The notes below the pieces were generated by a model. That model saw only the letters and a program-made list of their open reading frames with translations, was not told where the DNA came from and searched no databases. Both the position numbers and the translations under genes were made by a program. A DNA stretch of 64,000 nt from an uncultured Tenacibaculum sp. (lineage in GTDB: Bacteria; Bacteroidota; Bacteroidia; Flavobacteriales; Flavobacteriaceae): NCBI RefSeq assembly GCF_947502995.1, contig NZ_CANNBW010000007.1, positions 1-64,000 of the forward strand. Reading direction: 5' to 3'. Positions 58,994 to 64,000 of the stretch are shown piece by piece (position 1 is the first letter of the stretch; each line of letters starts with the position of its first letter).

Positions 58994-61825
58994 ATGAAAC
59001 AAATCCTTTTCGTATTCCTGTTTGTAGGAATTACAGTATTTTCACAACAAAATCCGACAAAAGCCAGTATTGTTCAAGATGCACTTCAGCAAAAAGCAAT
59101 AATGGCTAAAAATTCATTAGTAAAGAATATTCCTTTTGAAAATATTGGTCCGACTGTAATGAGCGGTAGAGTTGTAGACATAGACGTAAATCCAGATAAT
59201 ACAGTTGAGTTTTACGTTGGATATGCTTCTGGAGGTTTATGGTATACAAATAATAATGGAAATACATTTACGCCAGTTTTAGATAATGCACCAACTCAAA
59301 ACATTGGTGATATTGCTGTAGATTGGAAAAATGGAACAATTTGGGTAGGAACAGGAGAAAATAATTCGTCACGTTCTTCTTATGCTGGAATAGGAATTTT
59401 AAAATCTACTGACAAAGGTAAAACATGGACAAATGTAGGATTACACGATTCACATCACATTGGTAGAATATTAATTAACCCAAATAATCCTAATGAAGTT
59501 GTTGTTGGAGTTTTAGGTCATTTGTATTCTCCAAACAACGAAAGAGGGATTTATAAAACTACCGATGGAGGAAAAACATGGAATAGAACATTATTTGTAA
59601 ATGATGATACAGGAATTATCGATGTGCAACAAGCTCCGAATAACTTCAATACATTATATGCTGCTTCTTGGGAAAGAGAACGTAAAGCTTGGAATTTTGA
59701 TGGTGATGGCAAAAACTCTGCAATTTATAAATCTACTGATGGAGGTAATACTTGGGAAAAAATTTCTGAAAACAATGGGTTTCCAAATGGAGATGGAGTT
59801 GGAAGAATAGGTTTGGCAGTTTATGATGAAAATACGGTGTATGCTTTTCATGATAATCAATTTAGAAGAAAGAAGGATGGAAAACAAAAAAGTGATTCAA
59901 AAGCATTAACAAAAGATGATTTTAAGAAAATGTCTACGGACGAATTTTTAAAATTATCAGATAAAAAGCTAAATAGTTATTTAAAAACAAACGGATTTCA
60001 AGAGAAATATAGAGCAGACAACGTAAAACAAATGGTGCGATCTGGATCTGTAAAACCTATTGATCTAGCCAAGTATTTAGAAAATGCAAATTCATTGTTA
60101 TTTGACACACCTGTAGTTGGAGCAGAAGTTTTCAAAACAACAAATGGGGGGAAATCTTGGAAGAAAACGCACGATGGATATTTAGATGATATTTATTATT
60201 CTTACGGATATTATTTTGGAGAAATTCGAGTAGATCCGCAAGATAAAAATGGAATTTATGTTTTAGGTGTTCCAATTTTAAAGTCAAAAGATGGAGGGAA
60301 AACCTTTACATCAATTAGTAGAGAAAATGTGCACGCTGATCATCAAGCACTTTGGGTGAATTCAAAAGTTCAAGGCCATTTAATTGATGGAAATGATGGT
60401 GGGTTAAATATTTCTTACGATGATGGTGAAAGTTGGTTAAAATTAAATACACCACCAGTTGGACAGTTTTATGCAATTTATGCAGATAATCAGAAATCGT
60501 ATAATGTTTATGGCGGATTACAAGATAACGGTGTTTGGGTAGCAAATCACAATACACAAATCAATAAAACTTGGCATCAATCAGGAAAAAATCCATACGA
60601 ATCAATTATGGGTGGAGATGGAATGCAAGTGCAAGTGGATGATAGAAATCCAAATATCGTATATACAGGATTTCAATTTGGGAATTATTTCAGACTAAAC
60701 AGAGAAAATGGAGGTAGAAAATACATTCAACCGAAACATACTTTAGGTGAGAATCCGTATCGTTTTAATTGGCAAACACCAATATTATTATCTAAACATA
60801 ATCAAGATATTTTATATCTAGGAGGAAACAAATTACACCGATCTCTAAATCAAGGAGACGACTGGGAAACGATTTCTGATGATTTAACTCAAGGTGGAAA
60901 AAAAGGAAATGTTGCTTACGGAACATTAACTACAATTAATGAAAGTCCGTTTCAATTTGGTGTATTATATGTAGGTTCAGATGATGGATTGGTACATATC
61001 ACTAAAAATGGAGGAGGAAGTTGGGAGAATATTTCAAACACACTTCCAAAAGATTTATGGGTAAGTAGAGTTATTGCTTCTAAACATAAAAAAGAACGAG
61101 TATATGTAACCTTAAATGGATATCGTTGGGATGATTTTACAACTTATGTTTATGTTTCTGATGACTATGGGAAATCTTGGAAAAACATTGCTAATAATAT
61201 TCCAGCATCACCAGTAAATGTAATAAAAGAAGATTCAGACTATGAGAACTTATTATACTTAGGAACAGATAATGGTTTATATGTTTCTTTTGATTCAGGA
61301 AAATCTTGGGAAATTTTCAACAAAAACTTACCTAATGTAGCTGTACATGATTTAGTAGTTCAGCCAAAAGCAAAACATTTGATAGTAGGTACACACGGAA
61401 GAAGTTTATACAAGGCAAATATTAAACCATTACAAGAGTATTCTGAAGCGATTTCAAATAAAAGCGATCAAATATTTACCATAAACAATATTAGAAAAAG
61501 TGGAAGATGGGGAAGTTCTTGGAGTAAATGGTTACAACCTTATACACCAAGTATTACAATTCCGTACTTTTCAAATACAAATAAAGATGCAACTTTCACG
61601 ATTTATAATGGAGATATTGTAGTAAATTCGTTTAAAATTGAAACGTCTAAAGGGTTTAATGAAGCGAAGTTTGATGTAAGTTTTAGTAAAGGAGGATTAA
61701 AAAATTATAAAAAAGTAAATAAAGAAGCTGTATTGAATGCAGCGAAAAATGGAAAAACATATTTACCTAAAGGAAAGTATAAGGTGAAAATGGGTAATGC
61801 AATAAAAACATTTGAAATTAAATAA
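58994..61825 (+). CDS. Secreted VPS10/BNR-repeat protein (glycosyl-hydrolase-like propeller)
   Basis: 943 residues, signal peptide about 1-17 ('GITVFSQQ'). Repeated Asp-box motifs (S/T-x-D-x-G-x-T-W), e.g. 'KSTDKGKTW', 'KTTDGGKTW', 'KSKDGGKTF', 'VSFDSGKSW', spread through the protein show a multi-bladed beta propeller of the sortilin/VPS10 type. The annotation 'glycosyl hydrolase' is common for the family, but no catalytic residues are evident. A 60-residue insert (about 290-350) breaks one blade. No T9SS tail seen, so final location is outer membrane or exterior by an unknown route. Confidence 0.8.
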   Translation: MKQILFVFLFVGITVFSQQNPTKASIVQDALQQKAIMAKNSLVKNIPFENIGPTVMSGRVVDIDVNPDNTVEFYVGYASGGLWYTNNNGNTFTPVLDNAPTQNIGDIAVDWKNGTIWVGTGENNSSRSSYAGIGILKSTDKGKTWTNVGLHDSHHIGRILINPNNPNEVVVGVLGHLYSPNNERGIYKTTDGGKTWNRTLFVNDDTGIIDVQQAPNNFNTLYAASWERERKAWNFDGDGKNSAIYKSTDGGNTWEKISENNGFPNGDGVGRIGLAVYDENTVYAFHDNQFRRKKDGKQKSDSKALTKDDFKKMSTDEFLKLSDKKLNSYLKTNGFQEKYRADNVKQMVRSGSVKPIDLAKYLENANSLLFDTPVVGAEVFKTTNGGKSWKKTHDGYLDDIYYSYGYYFGEIRVDPQDKNGIYVLGVPILKSKDGGKTFTSISRENVHADHQALWVNSKVQGHLIDGNDGGLNISYDDGESWLKLNTPPVGQFYAIYADNQKSYNVYGGLQDNGVWVANHNTQINKTWHQSGKNPYESIMGGDGMQVQVDDRNPNIVYTGFQFGNYFRLNRENGGRKYIQPKHTLGENPYRFNWQTPILLSKHNQDILYLGGNKLHRSLNQGDDWETISDDLTQGGKKGNVAYGTLTTINESPFQFGVLYVGSDDGLVHITKNGGGSWENISNTLPKDLWVSRVIASKHKKERVYVTLNGYRWDDFTTYVYVSDDYGKSWKNIANNIPASPVNVIKEDSDYENLLYLGTDNGLYVSFDSGKSWEIFNKNLPNVAVHDLVVQPKAKHLIVGTHGRSLYKANIKPLQEYSEAISNKSDQIFTINNIRKSGRWGSSWSKWLQPYTPSITIPYFSNTNKDATFTIYNGDIVVNSFKIETSKGFNEAKFDVSFSKGGLKNYKKVNKEAVLNAAKNGKTYLPKGKYKVKMGNAIKTFEIK

Positions 61826-62188
61826 ATGGGAGTAATAAAAGTAACGAATATTAAGATCTTTACGAACCACGGATGTTTAGAAGAAGAGGCAAAAATAGGG
61901 TCAGAATATAGAGTTGATATAGAAGTTAAGGGAAATTTAACACTTTCTGCAAAAACTGATGAATTAAGTGATACGATCGATTATGTACACTTAAATAAAA
62001 TAGCTAAAGAAGAAATGAATAAACGATCTAAATTGTTAGAGCAGGTGGCTCAGAGGATGTTAGATCGAATTTTTGATGAAATACCTTTGGTGGACGAAGC
62101 TGAAATTAGTGTGTCAAAAATCAATCCACCAATAGGTGGAAATGTGGGAGAAGTAACAATTATGCTATCAGAAGTGCGTAAAAGTTAA
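61826..62188 (+). CDS. folB: Dihydroneopterin aldolase
   Basis: 120 residues matching FolB in length and pattern: 'ITIFTNHGCLEEEAKIGSEYRVDIEV' style opening with the catalytic Glu ('CLEEE'), 'DTIDYVHLNKIAKEEM' and 'VSKINPPIGGNVGEVTIML' with the catalytic Lys. Converts dihydroneopterin to 6-hydroxymethyl-dihydropterin in folate synthesis. Starts directly after the stop codon of the upstream gene (no gap), so translation is likely coupled. Confidence 0.9.
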   Translation: MGVIKVTNIKIFTNHGCLEEEAKIGSEYRVDIEVKGNLTLSAKTDELSDTIDYVHLNKIAKEEMNKRSKLLEQVAQRMLDRIFDEIPLVDEAEISVSKINPPIGGNVGEVTIMLSEVRKS

Positions 62189-62195
62189 AAAATAC

Positions 62196-62225
62196 TTGCC
62201 ACTAAAAAGAAAAAGTTTAAATTTG
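62196..62225 (+). promoter_or_regulatory. Promoter of tRNA-Cys
   Basis: TTG (62196-62198), exactly 19 bases, TAAATTTG (62218-62225). It is a perfect consensus Bacteroidetes promoter ending 13 bases before the tRNA. Confidence 0.75.
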
Positions 62226-62238
62226 CACTCTCACAAAA

Positions 62239-62309
62239 GGTGTCGTGGCCGAGTGGCTAGGCAGTGGTCTGCAACACCATCTACAGCGGTTCGAATCCGC
62301 TCGACACCT
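62239..62309 (+). tRNA. tRNA-Cys (GCA)
   Basis: Acceptor stem GGTGTCG (62239-62245) pairs with CGACACC (62302-62308). The D-arm (TGGCTAGGCAGT), the anticodon loop CTGCAAC with anticodon GCA, and the T-arm GCGGTTCGAATCCGC are all present. The discriminator base is T (U73), the base that identifies tRNA-Cys. 3' CCA is not encoded. Confidence 0.95.
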
Positions 62310-62313
62310 CAAA

Positions 62314-62346
62314 AGTCTCAATATTTAATATATTGAGACTTTTTTT
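62314..62346 (+). terminator. Terminator after tRNA-Cys
   Basis: AGTCTCAATAT (62314-62324), TTAAT, ATATTGAGACT (62330-62340) followed by six T's, directly after the tRNA. Confidence 0.85.
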
Positions 62347-62464
62347 ATAACTAAAAATGTTACATAATTATCTTTTTATAACATTAAACTTGCAGATAAT
62401 CAGGTTTTTTAACCCATTCATAATAAATGTAACATTTTTAAATGTTTCATTAAAAGCATTAATA

Positions 62465-62597
62465 TATCTTTGAATTATATTAAATCTGTAGTCGCTAAAA
62501 GCTAAGTTGGGGGACAAATGTTTTTATTTAATGGCTAGCAAGATTTAACAGTTAAGATAACACAATCTAGAAATAGGTTGTGTTATTGTTTTTTAAG
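62465..62597 (+). ncRNA. Candidate small RNA or leader transcript
   Basis: A perfect -7 box TATCTTTG (62465-62472) lies upstream with only a weak -33. The hairpin AACACAATCT/AGGTTGTGTT (62559-62568, 62575-62584, one G-U pair) ends in a T-rich run to about 62597. The two would bound an RNA of roughly 115 bases that contains the GGGGGACAAATG motif and no ORF. The structure is suggestive, but I recognise no RNA family. Confidence 0.3.
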
Positions 62598-62738
62598 AGT
62601 TTCTTTTTTTAATATCTAATTTTATAAATCGCCTATTTTATTGGGTTTTCTTATTTCTTTCAAAGGTTTTTTTTCCTTTTTAACCCATTTTATTTCCCTC
62701 TAACTCTATTTAATGATTTAGCTAGCAGTGTCTTAAAA

Positions 62739-62746
62739 TACTTTTG
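62739..62746 (+). promoter_or_regulatory. -7 box of lamin-tail/spondin lipoprotein gene
   Basis: TACTTTTG (62739-62746) fits TAnnTTTG. The expected -33 position (about 62716-62719) has only ATTT, so the promoter is partial. Start near 62753 would leave a leader of about 23 bases before the ATG at 62777. Confidence 0.45.
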
Positions 62747-62776
62747 TGGTGTAAACCAGTAAAAGTATTATTTAAC

Positions 62777-64000
62777 ATGAAAACAATTAATTATTTTATA
62801 CTAACAATGTTGTTGTTAGTCGTGTCATGTAACGATGACGAAGAAGTTAGCCAACCAGATAATGGAAATCCTCCGACTACAGCAAATAAAGATGTAGTAT
62901 TTAATGAAATTAAATATCAAGGAACTAAAGATCTTATAGAGATCTATAATAGAGGAACTGAAGAAGCAGATATTAGCGAATATTGGCTTTGTTTAGGTCC
63001 TGGAGCGTATCAAAAAATAGGAGATTTAACTCCAGAATCAGGAAATACAACAATTCCTGCAGGTGAATACTTAGTAGTAAGTTACAATTTGCCAGATGAT
63101 AAAGGCGGGTTAGGATTATATTCAACAAATGAGTTTACAAATCCAGATGCAATTATAGACTTTGTTCAGTATGGTGATTCTGGTTCTGCTAGAGAAAACA
63201 TTGCTGCTTCTGCAGGAATCTGGACAGCAGGTGATTTTGTTCCTGTTGTAAAAAGTGAAGACAATAGTATCGTTTATGATGGAGAAGGTAATGGAGTTAT
63301 GAATTGGGCAGAAACTACAGAAGTTACTTTTGGAGCACAAAATGTTGTTATGCCACCACAAGATGATGTTCGTTCTGTTATAATTAATGAGGTTAATTAC
63401 GGAAAAGATAAGTTAATCGAATTATGGAATAACGGAGATGTAGCTGTAGATGTTAGTGACTATTGGTTATGTTTAGGGCCAGGTCAGTATTTACAAGTAA
63501 AAAATGCTACGGTTGTAAGTGGATCTGCACAGTTAAATCCAAGTGAGTTTTTAGTAGTAAGCTGGGATCAGTTAAGTGAAAGTGCAGGATTAGGTTTTTA
63601 TGCTTCAAATGCATTTACGAATCCAGATGCAATTTTAGATTTTGTTCAATGGGGAGCTTCAGGTAGCGCAAGAGAAAATGTAGCAGTTGCTGCAGGAATT
63701 TGGACAGCAGGTGATTTTGTTCCTCAAGTAAGATTAGAGAGTTATAGTTTAGCTTACGATGGAGAAGGGGATGCGATTTCAGATTGGAAAGAAGCTGTAA
63801 ATCCAACTTTTGGTAGAGGAAATGCTGCTGAAGCTGCAAAAACAAGATTTACTGTAACAATTACAAACAAGATTAATTATTTGGGAACACACGTTTTTAA
63901 TACACCAACAGGAGCTACAAATCCAGGTCCAGTAACTAATGTGAATGGAAGTTATTCTGTAAAATTCAAAGCAGTACCAGGAACTAAATTGAGTTTCGCT
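62777..64000 (+). CDS. Lipoprotein with two lamin-tail domains and a spondin-like domain, truncated by the window end
   Basis: Frame open from ATG 62777 through the last base (408 codons, no stop), so the gene continues outside the window. Lipobox VVSC (Cys18) followed by 'NDDEE'. Two lamin-tail-like repeats (about 38-150 and 195-345) share 'NEI.Y...D.IE..N.G...DIS.YWLCLGPG' and 'TNPDAI.DFVQ.G..GSARENIA..AGIWTAGDFVP'. From about 358 begins 'FTVTITNKINYLGTHVFNTP', the spondin N-terminal domain pattern. A surface lipoprotein with adhesive or secreted function; the C-terminal end is unseen. Confidence 0.8.
   Translation, partial: MKTINYFILTMLLLVVSCNDDEEVSQPDNGNPPTTANKDVVFNEIKYQGTKDLIEIYNRGTEEADISEYWLCLGPGAYQKIGDLTPESGNTTIPAGEYLVVSYNLPDDKGGLGLYSTNEFTNPDAIIDFVQYGDSGSARENIAASAGIWTAGDFVPVVKSEDNSIVYDGEGNGVMNWAETTEVTFGAQNVVMPPQDDVRSVIINEVNYGKDKLIELWNNGDVAVDVSDYWLCLGPGQYLQVKNATVVSGSAQLNPSEFLVVSWDQLSESAGLGFYASNAFTNPDAILDFVQWGASGSARENVAVAAGIWTAGDFVPQVRLESYSLAYDGEGDAISDWKEAVNPTFGRGNAAEAAKTRFTVTITNKINYLGTHVFNTPTGATNPGPVTNVNGSYSVKFKAVPGTKLSFA

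Larger units (their letters stand above)
62347..62776. other. Long gene-free AT-rich region
   Basis: No open reading frame of note. It holds a possible promoter (62465-62472) and hairpin (62559-62597) that could bound a small RNA, the GGGGGACAAATG motif at about 62510-62520, and the -7 box of the next gene at 62739-62746. The heptamer GCTAGCA occurs twice (about 62534 and 62722). Confidence 0.5.

Overview
The window is AT-rich (roughly one third G+C by eye) chromosomal DNA from a member of the Flavobacteriaceae, probably a marine, Tenacibaculum- or Kordia-like organism. The evidence is several secreted proteins with C-terminal type IX secretion (T9SS) sorting domains, many lipoproteins, and promoters of the Bacteroidetes TTG-N19-TAnnTTTG type (best at 46337-46366, 51713-51742 and 62196-62225). 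The genus is an inference. I see no rRNA, transposase, phage or CRISPR array.

Layout. 0.3-8.6 kb: three tandem paralogous M43 (pappalysin-like) zinc metalloproteases with different accessory domains, each followed by its own terminator. 8.6-10.5 kb: an ABC-F ATPase. 10.5-19 kb: small hypothetical and lipoprotein genes, a PixA/AidA inclusion-body protein, a hydroxyacid dehydrogenase/VOC pair divergent from an Lrp regulator, an aminotransferase, and a DUF4157 (eCIS-core) protein whose C-terminus has a transglutaminase-like Cys/His/Asp triad. 19-26.7 kb: an accessory stretch of short, unrelated, co-oriented genes (HEAT, SH3, YwqK-like, a TIMP-like protein, DUF4261, VOC) with attC-like spacers and a frameshifted P-loop kinase. 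26.7-31.8 kb: an M10 metalloprotease lipoprotein with six near-identical 54-residue repeats, another lipoprotein, a frameshifted small membrane protein, a Crp/Fnr regulator and a 2OG-Fe(II) oxygenase. 31.9-36.9 kb: a five-gene operon of TPR/HEAT, propeller-like and possible immunity-type proteins. 37-44.8 kb: an LRR-like lipoprotein, a serine hydrolase/amidohydrolase pair, a phosphatidylserine decarboxylase-family protein and unknowns.

44.8-51.7 kb is the most coherent system: a probable zinc-starvation regulon in two adjacent operons. Operon A is a COG0523 (ZigA-like) GTPase, an ABC ATPase, an FtsX-type permease with a 13-histidine loop, a DUF3299-like protein, and a 5'-nucleotidase split into two genes. 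Operon B is an HMA lipoprotein, a DUF6702-like protein and a HupE/UreJ membrane protein. Both have the same promoter geometry and the same inverted repeat (GCAAC-N3-GTTG[C/T]) over the -33 element, at almost the same distance from the start codon. This points to one shared metal-sensing repressor.

51.8-64 kb is mostly housekeeping: NIF-type phosphatase, exonuclease, aminopeptidase P, Crp/Fnr regulator, RhlE-like helicase, M14/RimK pair, VPS10/BNR-repeat secreted protein, folB and tRNA-Cys. It ends in a truncated lamin-tail/spondin lipoprotein, with a possible small RNA between the tRNA and that gene.
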